Below, piece after piece: positions 44,882-55,233 of a DNA stretch of 64,000 bases; within the stretch, counting starts at the first letter, position 1, and each line of letters begins with the position of its first letter. The stretch comes from Spirochaetia bacterium (GTDB lineage: Bacteria; Spirochaetota; Leptospiria; Turneriellales; JAOUOS01). Below the pieces are notes generated by a model. It saw nothing but the letters and a program-made list of their open reading frames with translations. It made no database searches and was not told where the DNA came from. Location of the stretch: positions 62,001-126,000 of the forward strand of contig JAOUOT010000007.1 in the NCBI GenBank assembly GCA_029880265.1, given 5' to 3'. A program made the translations under genes and the position numbers.

Positions 44882-44911
44882 TTGTACAAGATGTTGCCGA
44901 TTTTATATAAT
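44882..44911 (+). promoter_or_regulatory. Candidate sigma-70 promoter
   Basis: TTGTAC (44882-44887) and TATAAT (44906-44911) are 18 bases apart, and the PilZ-like gene starts at 44990 after a 70-base leader. The -10 is perfect and the -35 matches at the first three positions. Confidence 0.45.
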
Positions 44912-44989
44912 ACAAAAAAGCTCAATCTTACTCGCCCTTGCAACTTATCTAGGTAAATGAGCCCATAAATAAAAAAAAAGCGGTTTGTT

Positions 44990-46150
44990 ATGAAAGTCGA
45001 AATAAAGAATTTATTAGAATCTGAAAGAGAACGCGAGGTTATTACAGACCCTGAGAAAATAAAATATTTACTTGAAAAATATTTATCGAACAAAAGCCTC
45101 AGAATTCAAAACACCTTTCCTGCGGTTGAGGTTTTACCGATTGAGACAAAAAATGACACTCTTAAGCTTAGAATTCCTATCAATTTTCAGGAAGCAGAAA
45201 AACTAAATTTATATACCGATATCATCAAGCATATTGAAATTGAAACTGAAGTTATTAAAAGAATAACTATTGAAATTGTAAATGTTCGCGTTACAAAAAT
45301 TCATATAGCAAAAATTAATCGAATAGAAAAAAGAGTAAAAACTATAACCGACGGAAGCGTTTTTATTACAAACTTTAAAATATCAAAAAACAAAATTGAA
45401 AAAAATCCGATGGCTTACTCTATTTCTAATAAAGTAATATTTAAAGAATTTGAGAGAGAATTGTCAAAAGAACATCCAAAAGGAGGTATAAAAGAAATAA
45501 ACGCAGCCGACTTATCTTTTGAAACCAAAATAATTAAAAAATATAAAAAAGGAATTTTGATTCAAGATATAGGAAATAAAAATCATATTCCTGTCAGAGA
45601 CGATATAATGCGCGTAGAAGATTCGTTAAGAAACGAATTTATTAAAATAATAGAGACCTATAAAAGCCAGTCAATAAAAAGCGTTTTGGTTAGACCTTTT
45701 TTTTATGAAACTCAAGAAAAAAATTTATTACCCATGGGTTACATTTTTTTAAAATCTCAGGAGACTGATTACACTTTAGAGAATTACAATGACCTGAATG
45801 AACTATGCGAAAATATTATAAATCGCATAAAAGACGCTAATATGGCGACTATAAATATACAACAAAGAGTGGTAAATATAGGCAATGGCGGTTTATTGGC
45901 CGAAATTGAAGATGTAGAGCTTCAAAATTACTTAAGAAACAGAAAAGATTTTACTTTTGACGTTGTTTTTCGTCTTCAACAGCCGTTAAGATTTTATGGA
46001 AATATCAAACATATTCGTCAAAAAGACGATAACAAGATTTTAGTTGGTATTAAGTTTGCCGGAACTGTGCAAAGCGAAGCAGGCAGCCCGGCAACTGTAA
46101 ATAAAAGGTTTCAAGAAAATCTAAACCATCTAATCAGACATTCCAATTAA
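44990..46150 (+). CDS. Protein with a PilZ-like C-terminal domain
   Basis: The 386-residue soluble protein has no signal peptide. Residues 1-290 are not recognised, with strand-helix patterns such as LKLRIPINFQEAEKL. Residues about 290-375 look like a PilZ domain: QRVVNIGNGGLLAEIED, then DFTFDVVFRL, FYGNIKHIRQ and a terminal VGIKFAG. These are the PilZ strand order, but the N-terminal RxxxR c-di-GMP loop is not clear. It may belong to the Leptospira DUF1577 group; I cannot check. The gene is monocistronic and ends in a 4-base overlap with pntB. Confidence 0.5.
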   Translation: MKVEIKNLLESEREREVITDPEKIKYLLEKYLSNKSLRIQNTFPAVEVLPIETKNDTLKLRIPINFQEAEKLNLYTDIIKHIEIETEVIKRITIEIVNVRVTKIHIAKINRIEKRVKTITDGSVFITNFKISKNKIEKNPMAYSISNKVIFKEFERELSKEHPKGGIKEINAADLSFETKIIKKYKKGILIQDIGNKNHIPVRDDIMRVEDSLRNEFIKIIETYKSQSIKSVLVRPFFYETQEKNLLPMGYIFLKSQETDYTLENYNDLNELCENIINRIKDANMATINIQQRVVNIGNGGLLAEIEDVELQNYLRNRKDFTFDVVFRLQQPLRFYGNIKHIRQKDDNKILVGIKFAGTVQSEAGSPATVNKRFQENLNHLIRHSN

Positions 46151-47565
46151 CTCATCTCGTCAAGAGCCGCGATAAAACCTTCTACTGTTTTTTTAGCGTC
46201 TCCTAGAACCATTTGAGTATTATCTAAAAAGAATAGCGGGTTTTCAATGCCCGCAAAGCCCGGATTTAATGACCTTTTTAGCACGTATACTGTCTTCGCT
46301 TTTTCAACGTCAAAAACAGGCATGCCGTAAATATCACAACTAGGATCGGTCTTAGCGCTGGGGTTAACAACGTCATTTGCGCCTATGATAATAACGATAT
46401 CTGTACGCGAAAATTCGTCGTTAATTTCAAGATCATAAAGTTTATCATATTCAACGCCCGCCTCGGCCAATAGTACGTTCATATGCCCCGGCATTCTTCC
46501 CGCGACAGGATGTATTGCGTATTTTACGTCGACGCCTCTTTTCTCAAGCATATCGGCTAATTTTTTAACCACATGCTGGGCCTGCGATACAGCCATTCCA
46601 TAACCGGGAACGATTATAACCTTTTCGGCAATATCCATCATCATGGCCGCTTCGTCAGGCGATGTTGTTTTTGCAACCTGAAGCTCTCCGCCTGCGGTAG
46701 GCGCCGCGGCCGGGCCACTGTCTCCGGTTCCGAAGCCGCCGAATAGAACATTGGCCAATGAGCGGTTCATCGCTTTACACATGATATTTGTAAGAATAAT
46801 ACCTGAAGCGCCTACAAGAGAACCGACAACAATTAAGGCATTATTATGCAACACAAAACCCGTCATAGCTACCGCTATACCAGAATATGAGTTTAATAAA
46901 GATACTACAACCGGCATATCGGCGCCGCCAATAGGTATAACAAGAGTAATGCCTAGAATAATTGAGGCCCCCAGTATCGCGTAAACATATTCAGCGCTGC
47001 TTATTTGGCCGTGCAGCATAACCGCCGCGGCGGCGCATCCTAATATCAAAATTATATTTATCGGTTTAGATAAAGTAACAATAAGAGGCTTGCCCGGGAT
47101 AATTCCGTATAATTTACCAAAGGCGACAATACTTCCCGAAAAGGTTAGCGTTCCCACTAATAATGATAATATAAGCGTAACATAAACAATTGTATCGTCG
47201 GTGACCGTACCCTGATTCGTATAGTATTCGGCCATGGCGACAAGCGCAGAAGCTATACCGCCAAAACCGTTTAATAAGGCCACCATCTCGGGCATTGACG
47301 TCATAGCTACCTTACGGGCAATAAAAGTGCCAATAACGGCCCCTGAAAGAATTGCTATAAGAATCATATCAAAGGATACAATTTCTTTTGTAAATAAAGT
47401 AATAACGATTGCTATAAACATTCCTGTCATAGACAACGCGTTACCTTGACGGGCCGTTTTAGGAGAACCCAGTCTTTTTAACCCAATAACAAAAAACAAT
47501 ACCGCGACTAAGTAAATTAAATTAATCAGCCAATCGGCGTGTAATAAACTCAATAATGCATCCAT
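46147..47565 (-). CDS. pntB: NAD(P) transhydrogenase beta subunit
   Basis: The 472-residue protein is a complete beta subunit: about nine membrane segments (LVAVLFFVIGLKRLGSP, MIGTFIARKVAMTSMPEMVALLNGFGG) followed by the NADP(H) domain III with VPGYGMAVSQAQHVVKKL, FAIHPVAGRMPGHMNVLLAEA-type (AGRMPGHMNVLLAEAG) and GANDVVNPSAKTD. The enzyme couples proton flow to reduction of NADP+ by NADH. It is the last gene of pntAA-pntAB-pntB, with a 3-base gap. Confidence 0.95.
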   Translation of the reverse strand: MDALLSLLHADWLINLIYLVAVLFFVIGLKRLGSPKTARQGNALSMTGMFIAIVITLFTKEIVSFDMILIAILSGAVIGTFIARKVAMTSMPEMVALLNGFGGIASALVAMAEYYTNQGTVTDDTIVYVTLILSLLVGTLTFSGSIVAFGKLYGIIPGKPLIVTLSKPINIILILGCAAAAVMLHGQISSAEYVYAILGASIILGITLVIPIGGADMPVVVSLLNSYSGIAVAMTGFVLHNNALIVVGSLVGASGIILTNIMCKAMNRSLANVLFGGFGTGDSGPAAAPTAGGELQVAKTTSPDEAAMMMDIAEKVIIVPGYGMAVSQAQHVVKKLADMLEKRGVDVKYAIHPVAGRMPGHMNVLLAEAGVEYDKLYDLEINDEFSRTDIVIIIGANDVVNPSAKTDPSCDIYGMPVFDVEKAKTVYVLKRSLNPGFAGIENPLFFLDNTQMVLGDAKKTVEGFIAALDEMS

Positions 47566-47568
47566 GAT

Positions 47569-47883
47569 TTATGACTCCTGTTTATTTTTCTTCTTGTCTT
47601 TCTTAAACATTAATAGCATTCTATCGGTAACGCCGTAGCCGCCAAAAACGTTAAGTGACGCAAAAAATACCGCCGCAAAGCCTAAGACTTTTGACAAATC
47701 TTCCCATCCGCCTTCTTTGCCCGCCACAACAAGAGCTCCTAATATTGTGATGCCTGAAATCGCGTTTGAACCCGACATCAATGGAGTGTGAAGCGTTGGG
47801 GGAACTTTTGATATTAATTCAAAACCGACAAAGATTGCCAGTACAAAAACATATACCGTCATTATTATGCTGGTTGCTTCCAT
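47569..47883 (-). CDS. pntAB: NAD(P) transhydrogenase alpha subunit, membrane part
   Basis: The 104-residue protein has three membrane helices and the family motif LHTPLMSGSNAISGITILGAL at positions 32-52, conserved in the domain IIa part of PntA. The alpha subunit is split into two genes, as is usual outside the enterobacteria. The gaps are 11 bases to pntAA and 3 bases to pntB. Confidence 0.9.
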   Translation of the reverse strand: MEATSIIMTVYVFVLAIFVGFELISKVPPTLHTPLMSGSNAISGITILGALVVAGKEGGWEDLSKVLGFAAVFFASLNVFGGYGVTDRMLLMFKKDKKKNKQES

Positions 47884-47894
47884 AATTTTATCTC

Positions 47895-49025
47895 CTACTT
47901 ATTTAAAATATCTTTTAGCAGCTGCGAAACCGTCTCGCCGTTTTTTGTTATTAACGGCCTTTGAATGATTTCGTCTTCGCTGTTAAGATCAATTTGATTA
48001 TCTTTTACAATATGAAAAAGCAGATTTTCAAGATTTTTTGAAAACATCTTGCTCGCGTGTTCGGCCATCATACTGGGTATGTTTTGCGGTCCGATAATTA
48101 ACACCCCGTTATAATCTACCGTTTCTCCCGGTTTTGAAAGTTCACAATTGCCCCCTTGTTCGGCGGCAAGGTCAACAATAACAGACCCTGGACGCATTTT
48201 CTGCACCATATATTCTTTAACAAGAACCGGAGCTTTTTTGCCGAAAACCTGAGCCGTCGAAATGCATATATCTGATTTTGCGATATGCTTTTCAATAAGC
48301 TCCATTTCTTTCTTTATAAACTCTGCGCTCATCTCTTTCGCGTATCCCTGATCGTCCTGGGCGTCTTCTTCAAGCGGCATTTCTAAAAATTTACCGCCTA
48401 AGCTTTCTACTTCTTCTTTTACCGCCGGACGCGTATCAAAAGCTTCTACAACAGCTCCCAATTTTCGCGCCGTCGCGATGGCCTGAAGACCGGCAACCCC
48501 TGCCCCTAGTATAAGAACTTTTGCGGGAGGTATTGTTCCCGCCGCTGTCATCATCATAGGAAATAGTTTTTGCTGGGCGTTAGCGGCAATCATTACCGCC
48601 TTATATCCGGCGATTGTGCCTGTTGAGCTTAGTACGTCCATCGACTGAGCCAGCGATGATCGGGGTATAAACTCTAGAGCAAAAGAATTAATCTTCTTTT
48701 TCTCAAATTTAGAAACATTATCTTTTTGATTTACGGGGTCTTGAAAACTTATTAAATAAGAACCGTCTTTTAACTGATCTGCCTCTTGAGAATTAACATG
48801 TCTTACTTTAAGCAAAATGTCAGATTTTGAAGCCGTATCAGAAAATGAGTTTGCTATAGAGGCCCCCATATCTTGGTATTCTTTGTCTAAGTAATTTGCG
48901 GCTTTACCGGCGTCTTTTTCGACAATCACCTCAAAGCCTTTCGCTATCAGCCTTTTTACAGATTCGGGAACAATTGCAACCCTTTTTTCATTGGCAATAG
49001 ATTCTTTAACTACTCCTATTTTCAT
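47895..49025 (-). CDS. pntAA: NAD(P) transhydrogenase alpha subunit, NAD-binding part
   Basis: I choose the ATG at 49025 because AGAAGG lies 9 bases before it; the ATG at 49034 has that ribosome site directly against it. The product of about 376 residues starts MKIGVVKESIANEKRVAI, the PntA N-terminus. The NAD domain has LILGAGVAGLQAIATARKLGA (GxGxxG) and the RPAVKEEVESLGGKFLE motif. NAD-binding alpha 1 domain of the membrane transhydrogenase, first gene of the pnt operon. Confidence 0.95.
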   Translation of the reverse strand: MKIGVVKESIANEKRVAIVPESVKRLIAKGFEVIVEKDAGKAANYLDKEYQDMGASIANSFSDTASKSDILLKVRHVNSQEADQLKDGSYLISFQDPVNQKDNVSKFEKKKINSFALEFIPRSSLAQSMDVLSSTGTIAGYKAVMIAANAQQKLFPMMMTAAGTIPPAKVLILGAGVAGLQAIATARKLGAVVEAFDTRPAVKEEVESLGGKFLEMPLEEDAQDDQGYAKEMSAEFIKKEMELIEKHIAKSDICISTAQVFGKKAPVLVKEYMVQKMRPGSVIVDLAAEQGGNCELSKPGETVDYNGVLIIGPQNIPSMMAEHASKMFSKNLENLLFHIVKDNQIDLNSEDEIIQRPLITKNGETVSQLLKDILNK

Positions 49026-49194
49026 ATTTGCCATCCTTCTGTTATTTTATTGTAGTCATTTAATTTTTGACTGACCATACATGTTTTTTGAGTGAGACTG
49101 ACAACCAAAAGTCATTATAGATTGGTTTATAAAGACTTCTGGGGCCGTTTACGGTCAACACACCTTGGGCTATCTACTGAAAATTTCATTTTTT

Positions 49195-49947
49195 TTAAGA
49201 ATATAACGAAACAAAAATCGATTTAAGATACTCTCGGTTCATTCGGGCAATATTTAAAACCGATATTTCTTTGGGGCAGTCAACTTCACAGGCATAAGTA
49301 TTAGAACAATTACCGAAACCCAGGCCATCCATAACGTCAATCATGTTTCGGGCGCGGTATTTTCTCTCGGGATATCCCTGCGGCAAAAGAGCTAGTTGTG
49401 AAACTTTTGCGGCCGTAAAAAGCGAAGCGGAAGCGTTTTTACAGGTAGCGACACAGGCCCCGCAGCCGATGCACACAGCCGAATTAAAAGCTTCGTCAGC
49501 AATAAGCTTTGGTATGATAACAGAATTTGCGTCGGGAACGCCCCCCGTATTGACCGAGACATAGCCGCCGCCTTGCATAATTTTATCTAGAGCGGTTCTG
49601 TCTACGGTTAAATCTTTTATGACAGGGAAAGCCTTGGCGCGCCATGGTTCAATAGTTATAACGTCATTATCATTGAACATGCGCATATGAAGCTGGCACG
49701 TTGTAACCCCGCGCATAGGGCCGTGGGCCCTTCCGTTAATAAAAAGACCACATGCGCCGCAAATTCCCTCGCGGCAGTCATGGCTGAAAGATATGGGCTC
49801 TTGATCATTTTTCAAAAGGCGTTCGTTTAACATATCTAGCATTTCTAAAAAAGAAATATGCTCGTCAATATTATCAACCTCATAGGTCTCAAAACGCCCC
49901 TTACTGCTTACGTTTTTTTGCCGCCAAATATTTAATGTTACTTTCAT
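49195..49947 (-). CDS. sdhB: Succinate dehydrogenase/fumarate reductase iron-sulfur subunit
   Basis: The 250-residue protein has a plant-type [2Fe-2S] site with Cys58, Cys63, Cys66 and Cys84 ([14 protein letters not shown]), a bacterial ferredoxin domain [11 protein letters not shown], and the last cluster C-x-N-x-x-A-C-x-x-x-CPKEI. The subunit carries electrons from the flavin in SdhA to the membrane subunit SdhC. It is the last gene of sdhCAB, with a 36-base gap to sdhA. The length agrees with family B enzymes. Confidence 0.95.
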   Translation of the reverse strand: MKVTLNIWRQKNVSSKGRFETYEVDNIDEHISFLEMLDMLNERLLKNDQEPISFSHDCREGICGACGLFINGRAHGPMRGVTTCQLHMRMFNDNDVITIEPWRAKAFPVIKDLTVDRTALDKIMQGGGYVSVNTGGVPDANSVIIPKLIADEAFNSAVCIGCGACVATCKNASASLFTAAKVSQLALLPQGYPERKYRARNMIDVMDGLGFGNCSNTYACEVDCPKEISVLNIARMNREYLKSIFVSLYS

Positions 49948-49983
49948 TTATATAAAATACCTTTTTTGTGCGCCTTAAGAATA

Positions 49984-51918
49984 TTATTTATAAGATCTCT
50001 GCGTTAATTCTACAAATTCAAATTTCAACTCTTCTTTATGCATTTTAGGCTCGTTTTCTTCTCCCTCATAACTGAATGCCGAAACGTAGGTAAAATCGTT
50101 ATCGTTTCTTTTTGCCTCGCCTTCTTCGGTTTGACTTTCAAGACGAAAATGACATCCGCATGACTCGGGACGCTCTAACGCGTCAATAGCCATTATCTCT
50201 GCCAATTCAATAAAATCAATTACCCTTCCGGCTTTCTCAAGAGTTTCGTTTATGTTGTCTTTTTCACCGATTACTTTAATATCTTTCCAAAACGATTCTT
50301 TTAACCGGCGGATCTCTTCAACAGCTTCTTTTAAACCGGCTTCATTTCGCGACATACCTACCTTTTCCCACATAATTTTACCGAGTTCGCGGTGTATCTC
50401 ATCGGGAGTTCTCTGCCCTTTGGCAGAAATCAATTTTTCTATTTTATCTTTGACATTTTTTTCGGCCTCGGCAAAGGCAGGGTTATTAATATCAACCTTA
50501 TTGAAGCCTAATCCCGCTAAGTAATCGCCTATTGTATAAGGTATTACAAAATATCCGTCGGCAAGACCCTGCATTAAAGCGCTTGCCCCAAGACGATTGG
50601 CGCCGTGGTCAGAAAAATTAGCCTCGCCAAGAGCGTATAACCCCGGAACCGTTGTCATCAAATTATAGTCTACCCAGAGACCTCCCATTGTATAATGTAC
50701 GGCAGGATATATTTTCATAGGGGTCTTGTATGGATCTTCGCCCGATATTTTTTCATACATTTGAAAAAGATTGCCGTACCTGCCTTCTATGGCAACTGTT
50801 CCCAGGCGGCTGATGGCGTCTGAAAAATCAAGATAAACCCCGAGGCCGGTCGCGGCAATTCCGCGGCCCTCATCGCAAACTTCTTTAACGGCTCTTGAGG
50901 CGATATCTCTTGGCACGAGGTTGCCGAAAGCTGGATATTTTCTTTCAAGAAAATAATCTCTATCGTCTTCGGGTATGTCTTTTGGTTTTAGTTCTTCTTT
51001 GCGCAATTTTTCGGCATTTTCTTTTGATTTAGGAGCCCATACGCGCCCGTCGTTTCTAAGCGATTCGCTCATTAAAGTGAGTTTGCTTTGCGCTTCTCCT
51101 GCCTGTGGTATACAAGTCGGATGTATTTGCGTAAAACATGGGTTCGCGAAATATGCTCCCTTTTTATAGGCTCGCCACGCGGCTGTCGCATTTGAACCCA
51201 TGGCGTTTGTCGACAAATAAAAAACATTGGAATATCCGCCAGAAGCGATAATGACAGCGTGAGCAGCGTGAGATTTAATTTCTCCGGTTAATAAATTTCT
51301 GGTAACAACTCCCTTTGCGTGACCGTCAATTAAAACATATTCAAGTATTTCATGATATGGATTATAGCTTATTTTTCCCAGTTCAATTTGACGGCACAGG
51401 GCGCCGTAAGTGCCTAGCAAGAGCTGCTGACCTGTCTGTCCCTTGGCATAAAAAGTTCTTGAGACCTGAGCGCCCCCAAATGAACGGTTATCTAAAAGCC
51501 CGCCGTATTCTCTTGTAAAAGGAACGCCTTGCGCCACGCATTGATCGATAATGTTTGAACTTAGCTGAGCCAGTCTGTATACATTGGCCTCGCGAGCGCG
51601 ATAGTCTCCTCCTTTAATAGTATCATAAAACAAACGATAAACGCTGTCGCCGTCATTTTGATAATTTTTGGCTGCATTGATACCGCCTTGGGCGGCGATA
51701 CTGTGCGCCCTTCTGGCGCTGTCTTGAAAACAAAATACCTTAACATTATAACCCAGTTCGGCCAGCGAGTCGGCCGCTGAAGCTCCGGCAAGGCCCGTGC
51801 CTATCACAATAATATCAAATTTTCTTTTATTTGCCGGATTCACCAGCTTTAAGTTAAATTTATGGTTGTCCCATTTTTCGCCGAGGCTTCCTTTTGGTAT
51901 TTTTGCGTCTAACTTCAT
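49984..51918 (-). CDS. sdhA: Succinate dehydrogenase/fumarate reductase flavoprotein subunit
   Basis: The 644-residue protein begins with the FAD fold [19 protein letters not shown], and carries [15 protein letters not shown], whose His takes the covalent [22 protein letters not shown], and later HPTCIPQAG with [11 protein letters not shown]-type [12 protein letters not shown] are family motifs. The length and the QNDGDS region are typical of the class with one di-haem cytochrome. It oxidises succinate to fumarate in the TCA cycle. It follows sdhC by 14 bases. Confidence 0.95.
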   Translation of the reverse strand: MKLDAKIPKGSLGEKWDNHKFNLKLVNPANKRKFDIIVIGTGLAGASAADSLAELGYNVKVFCFQDSARRAHSIAAQGGINAAKNYQNDGDSVYRLFYDTIKGGDYRAREANVYRLAQLSSNIIDQCVAQGVPFTREYGGLLDNRSFGGAQVSRTFYAKGQTGQQLLLGTYGALCRQIELGKISYNPYHEILEYVLIDGHAKGVVTRNLLTGEIKSHAAHAVIIASGGYSNVFYLSTNAMGSNATAAWRAYKKGAYFANPCFTQIHPTCIPQAGEAQSKLTLMSESLRNDGRVWAPKSKENAEKLRKEELKPKDIPEDDRDYFLERKYPAFGNLVPRDIASRAVKEVCDEGRGIAATGLGVYLDFSDAISRLGTVAIEGRYGNLFQMYEKISGEDPYKTPMKIYPAVHYTMGGLWVDYNLMTTVPGLYALGEANFSDHGANRLGASALMQGLADGYFVIPYTIGDYLAGLGFNKVDINNPAFAEAEKNVKDKIEKLISAKGQRTPDEIHRELGKIMWEKVGMSRNEAGLKEAVEEIRRLKESFWKDIKVIGEKDNINETLEKAGRVIDFIELAEIMAIDALERPESCGCHFRLESQTEEGEAKRNDNDFTYVSAFSYEGEENEPKMHKEELKFEFVELTQRSYK

Positions 51919-51932
51919 ATTCTGCGAGCCTC

Positions 51933-52598
51933 TTAATTGATATACATAAAAATAGATATAGCGGTAAACCCGGCTGGTACAAGATAAGAATATATATTTG
52001 CCGCCCTTTTTAATATTGGCGTATATTTTTTGCTATTTAAGCCGAAAGTTTGAAAGGCGCTTTCAAAACCATGATTCAAATGAAAAGATAATAAGATAAA
52101 TGCCAATATATAAATACCGATATAAATAGGATCTTTAAATGTTTCTCTCACAAGATCAAACATCGTTATATCGGCGTTAAAAATTCTTCGAATAGCCACA
52201 AACTGATATATATGCAAAAGTAAAAATGAAAAGATTGTCAAACCTGTAAAGAGCATGGTTCTTGACTGAAATTTTGAATTAGCCGATTGAGAGTAAACTT
52301 TATAACGTACAGAGCGAACCTGTCTGTTTTTTATTTTAAGTACAATGGCGTCTATAATATGAAATATAAAACCAAATAAAAGAACAAATTCCATAATGCG
52401 TATCATAGGATTATGGGTCATACCCTCTACAAATGCGTTGAAGGTTTCTCCCGAGGGATCAATAATGAGCATTGAATTACCGATAAGATGAATTAGCAAG
52501 AATACTAACAGAAAAAGACCTGTCATGGCCATAATAAATTTTTTGCCGACAGATCTGCCAATTGATTTTTTTAGCGATTCTTTACTGGAGCTTGCCAT
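51933..52598 (-). CDS. sdhC: Succinate dehydrogenase cytochrome b subunit (five-helix, b558 type)
   Basis: The 221-residue membrane protein has five hydrophobic helices, with His residues placed as haem ligands ([12 protein letters not shown] in helix 1, FIFHIIDAI in helix 2, LLLHIYQF in helix 3, [11 protein letters not shown] in helix 4). This single-cytochrome layout is that of the B. subtilis/Wolinella type. The gene starts the sdhCAB operon; its promoter is at 52621-52649 and the leader is only about 16 bases. Confidence 0.9.
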   Translation of the reverse strand: MASSSKESLKKSIGRSVGKKFIMAMTGLFLLVFLLIHLIGNSMLIIDPSGETFNAFVEGMTHNPMIRIMEFVLLFGFIFHIIDAIVLKIKNRQVRSVRYKVYSQSANSKFQSRTMLFTGLTIFSFLLLHIYQFVAIRRIFNADITMFDLVRETFKDPIYIGIYILAFILLSFHLNHGFESAFQTFGLNSKKYTPILKRAANIYSYLVPAGFTAISIFMYIN

Positions 52599-52620
52599 CT
52601 TATGTTGATTTTATTGAGAG

Positions 52621-52649
52621 AATATAAACAATCTTTTACTTTATGTCAA
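52621..52649 (-). promoter_or_regulatory. Sigma-70 promoter of sdhCAB
   Basis: On the minus strand TTGACA (52644-52649) and TATATT (52621-52626) have the ideal 17-base spacing, and the sdhC ATG is 23 bases after the -10. Confidence 0.65.
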
Positions 52650-52683
52650 GAAAAAGCTTTACTTTTAGATATTAAAAAAATAG

Positions 52684-52711
52684 AAAAAAAAGGGGCCAAA
52701 AGCCCCTTTTT
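52684..52711 (-). terminator. Rho-independent terminator of the HU gene
   Basis: GGGGC and GCCCC form a stem around TTTTG, extended by A/T pairs, and on the minus strand a run of eight T follows. It starts 5 bases after the HU stop codon. Confidence 0.9.
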
Positions 52712-52715
52712 GCGT

Positions 52716-52988
52716 TTATTTAACCGCGTCTTTTAACGACTTGCCAACCTTAAATTTTACGCCATTACTTGCGGGAATTTGTATAGTCTCGCCGGTTTTA
52801 GGATTTCTGCCTGCTCTTGCAGCTCTTTTGGTAACAGAAAAGGTGCCAAAACCAACCAGAGAAATACTACCGCCTTTTGATAAAGTTTTTGTAATGCCAG
52901 ATATTACGGCGTCTACCGCTTTTTTACCCGCTTCTTTGGTGATTCCGGCGTTTTCAGCCACATGGCCCACTAATTCATCTTTTGTCAT
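52716..52988 (-). CDS. hup: HU-family DNA-binding protein
   Basis: The ATG at 52988, with GGAGGAAG directly upstream, gives 90 residues, the standard HU size; the in-frame TTG at 53000 is not needed. The protein has MTKDELVGHVAEN at its start and the family arm GRNPKTGETIQIPASNGVKFKVGKSL at its end (GRNPKTGE is the signature). HU binds and bends DNA without strong sequence preference and organises the nucleoid. It has its own terminator and is divergent from the kinase at 53191. Confidence 0.95.
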   Translation of the reverse strand: MTKDELVGHVAENAGITKEAGKKAVDAVISGITKTLSKGGSISLVGFGTFSVTKRAARAGRNPKTGETIQIPASNGVKFKVGKSLKDAVK

Positions 52989-53190
52989 GTCTTCCTCCAA
53001 AAAATAATTATACCGTTTTAGCCAAAACGGTATTTATTGATATCAGCTCTGAAATTTATATTTCGCAATATCTAGCATAAATATTGCGTTATGAGACATA
53101 ATAAAAATAATTAGATAAAAATGCAAGAAATTTTTATAAAAAATTCTATTTATCGAAAAGAAGATATCTCCGAAATTATAAATAAATATC

Positions 53191-55143
53191 ATGCCAAAGA
53201 ATCTAAGGCCCCAAAAAGCTCCGGAAAATATTAAAGAAATATTATCGTCAGTTTTTTTTAAAGAAGCGCCCGTGGGTTTTGTAATTATTCAGCTTGAAAA
53301 CATGAAAATTATTGATTACAATGAAATTTTCGCCTTGCAATACGCGAAAAAGTCATCAACACTTTTCGGAAAAAAATGCAGCGCCGTCATTGGTTGTTTT
53401 CATGAAGAGTCGTGCCAGAAAAAAATAAAAGACGCCAAATCAGGTTCTGTCGTTTCTGTTGAAACAATAAAATTAAGCAGCGAAGAGAAGTGGGTGAATA
53501 TAAAAAAAGTGCTTCTCGACAATTTTGGCATGGCGGGGCATATGATTTGTTTTTTTAATGACGTGAAAGATTTTTCAAAGGTAGACGCCGTATCGTCAAA
53601 GGCATGGTATATTCTGGAACAAAGTCCCGTTTCGATTGTATTAACGAATAAAAATTCAGAAATTCAATATGTAAATAAGAAATTTTGTTCTTCAACGGGC
53701 TATACAAAAGACGAGGTTATGGGTAAAAACCCGCGAATTTTAAAATCAGGAAAATTTAATTCAGAAGACTATAAAGATATGTGGTATAAAATAGTTCATG
53801 AGGGAAAATGGAGCGGCGAATTTCATAATAAACGAAAAAACGGCGAATTGTTTTGGGAATGGGCCTCTATTTCTTCTATAAAAGACGAAAATGATAATAT
53901 CACAGATTATGTGGCGATTAAAGAAGATATCACCGAAAAGAAAAAAACAGAAGAAGCGCTGCTGAAAGCCAAAGAAGACGCAGAAAGGGCAAATAAAGCA
54001 AAATCAGATTTTCTGGCGGTAATGAGCCATGAAATCAGAACCCCAATGAACGGAGTTTTAGGCGCGGCAGATTTATTGAGCAAAACGAAATTAGACGATG
54101 CGCAAAAAAAATATGTTGAAACGATACGCTTTACAGGAGAGGGCCTCTTAACAATCATAAACGATATTTTAGATTTTTCAAAAATAGAATCTGGTAATTT
54201 GACTTTAGATTTCAAACCCATAAACGCCAGACTTTTTATTGAAGATACTGTAAATCTATTTCAAAATCTTGCCGAATCAAAAAAATTAAAGCTGCAACTT
54301 GAAATTGAAAAGTCTGTGCCCCAGGGGCTTGTACTAGACTCTGCAAGGTTTCGCCAGATTTTATTAAACCTGATAAACAACGCCATTAAATTTACCGGCA
54401 AAGGATTTGTTAAAATCACGGCGACGGCTAAAAAAAAGAATAAAGACACTATTCAATTATTTATCGGCGTACAAGATTCGGGCATTGGAATCGATAAAAC
54501 AAAGTTAGAAAAGCTTTTCAAGCCCTTTATTCAGGAAGACAGCACAACAGCCGTAAAATTTGGAGGTACCGGCTTAGGTTTAGCGATTAGCAAGAGACTT
54601 GTAGAATTAATGGGCGGAGAAATTGGCGTAACTTCAGAAAAAGAAAAAGGTTCAGAGTTCAAATTCAATATTCAAACTAAGATTGCAGATATTCGTCAAA
54701 TCAACGATTCAAAAGAATTAATTAAAAAAACTTCCGAAAATATCGCTCAAAAATATCCTTTGCGAATACTGGTGGCCGAAGACAATCAAATCAATCAAAT
54801 GTTAATATTAAAAATGCTCTCTCATTTCGGCTATAAAGCAGATCTGGCTGAGACGGGAGCAGAAGCCGTGAAGAAAACTATCTCAACGGGTTACGATTTG
54901 ATTTTCATGGATATTCAAATGCCCCAAATGAGCGGTATTGAAGCCGCAAAAAAAATCAGGTTACATTATAAAAGAAAAGAAAAGCCTATAATAGTCGCGC
55001 TAACCGCTTTTGCGGCAACCGATCATAAAGATTTATCATACCAAGCGGGAATGTCTGATTTCTTATCAAAGCCTTTATTATTAGATAAGCTATACGCATG
55101 CATTGAAAAATGGGGCAGCGCTTTGTATTCGGGCAAAGTTTAA
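53191..55143 (+). CDS. Hybrid sensor histidine kinase (PAS, HisKA, HATPase, receiver)
   Basis: The 650-residue protein has no membrane segment. A PAS-like part at 10-130 (FVIIQLENMKIIDYNEIF) and a second PAS/PAC (about 145-255: SIVLTNKNSEIQYVNKKFCSSTGYTKDE, with EWASISSIKDENDNITDYVAIKEDITEK) lead to the HisKA H-box VMSHEIRTPMNGVLG. The HATPase has LINNAIKFTG, DSGIGIDKTKL and GTGLGLAISK. The C-terminal receiver has VAEDNQINQ, DLIFMDIQMPQMSG and DFLSKPL. Soluble hybrid kinase; its input is unknown. No ribosome site is visible, and the gene stands alone. Confidence 0.95.
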   Translation: MPKNLRPQKAPENIKEILSSVFFKEAPVGFVIIQLENMKIIDYNEIFALQYAKKSSTLFGKKCSAVIGCFHEESCQKKIKDAKSGSVVSVETIKLSSEEKWVNIKKVLLDNFGMAGHMICFFNDVKDFSKVDAVSSKAWYILEQSPVSIVLTNKNSEIQYVNKKFCSSTGYTKDEVMGKNPRILKSGKFNSEDYKDMWYKIVHEGKWSGEFHNKRKNGELFWEWASISSIKDENDNITDYVAIKEDITEKKKTEEALLKAKEDAERANKAKSDFLAVMSHEIRTPMNGVLGAADLLSKTKLDDAQKKYVETIRFTGEGLLTIINDILDFSKIESGNLTLDFKPINARLFIEDTVNLFQNLAESKKLKLQLEIEKSVPQGLVLDSARFRQILLNLINNAIKFTGKGFVKITATAKKKNKDTIQLFIGVQDSGIGIDKTKLEKLFKPFIQEDSTTAVKFGGTGLGLAISKRLVELMGGEIGVTSEKEKGSEFKFNIQTKIADIRQINDSKELIKKTSENIAQKYPLRILVAEDNQINQMLILKMLSHFGYKADLAETGAEAVKKTISTGYDLIFMDIQMPQMSGIEAAKKIRLHYKRKEKPIIVALTAFAATDHKDLSYQAGMSDFLSKPLLLDKLYACIEKWGSALYSGKV

Positions 55144-55172
55144 TTTTTTTCAATTGGCATAAAAAAATTAAG

Positions 55173-55201
55173 TTGACAAGCGTTTTAATTCGTTATATAA
55201 G
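55173..55201 (+). promoter_or_regulatory. Promoter of ssrA
   Basis: TTGACA (55173-55178) and TATAAG (55196-55201) are 17 bases apart. The mature tmRNA starts at 55234, about 25 bases downstream of the expected transcription start. Confidence 0.65.
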
Positions 55202-55233
55202 TATAACAAGCTAAAGGCTTAAAGCTCTTTGAC

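Noticed and set aside
49035-49194. TATAAT on the minus strand upstream of pntAA
   Set aside because: No -35 with acceptable spacing could be found, so it was left out.
52989-53000. TTG start giving a four-residue longer HU
   Set aside because: The Shine-Dalgarno sequence overlaps these codons and points to the ATG at 52988, which gives the standard 90 residues.
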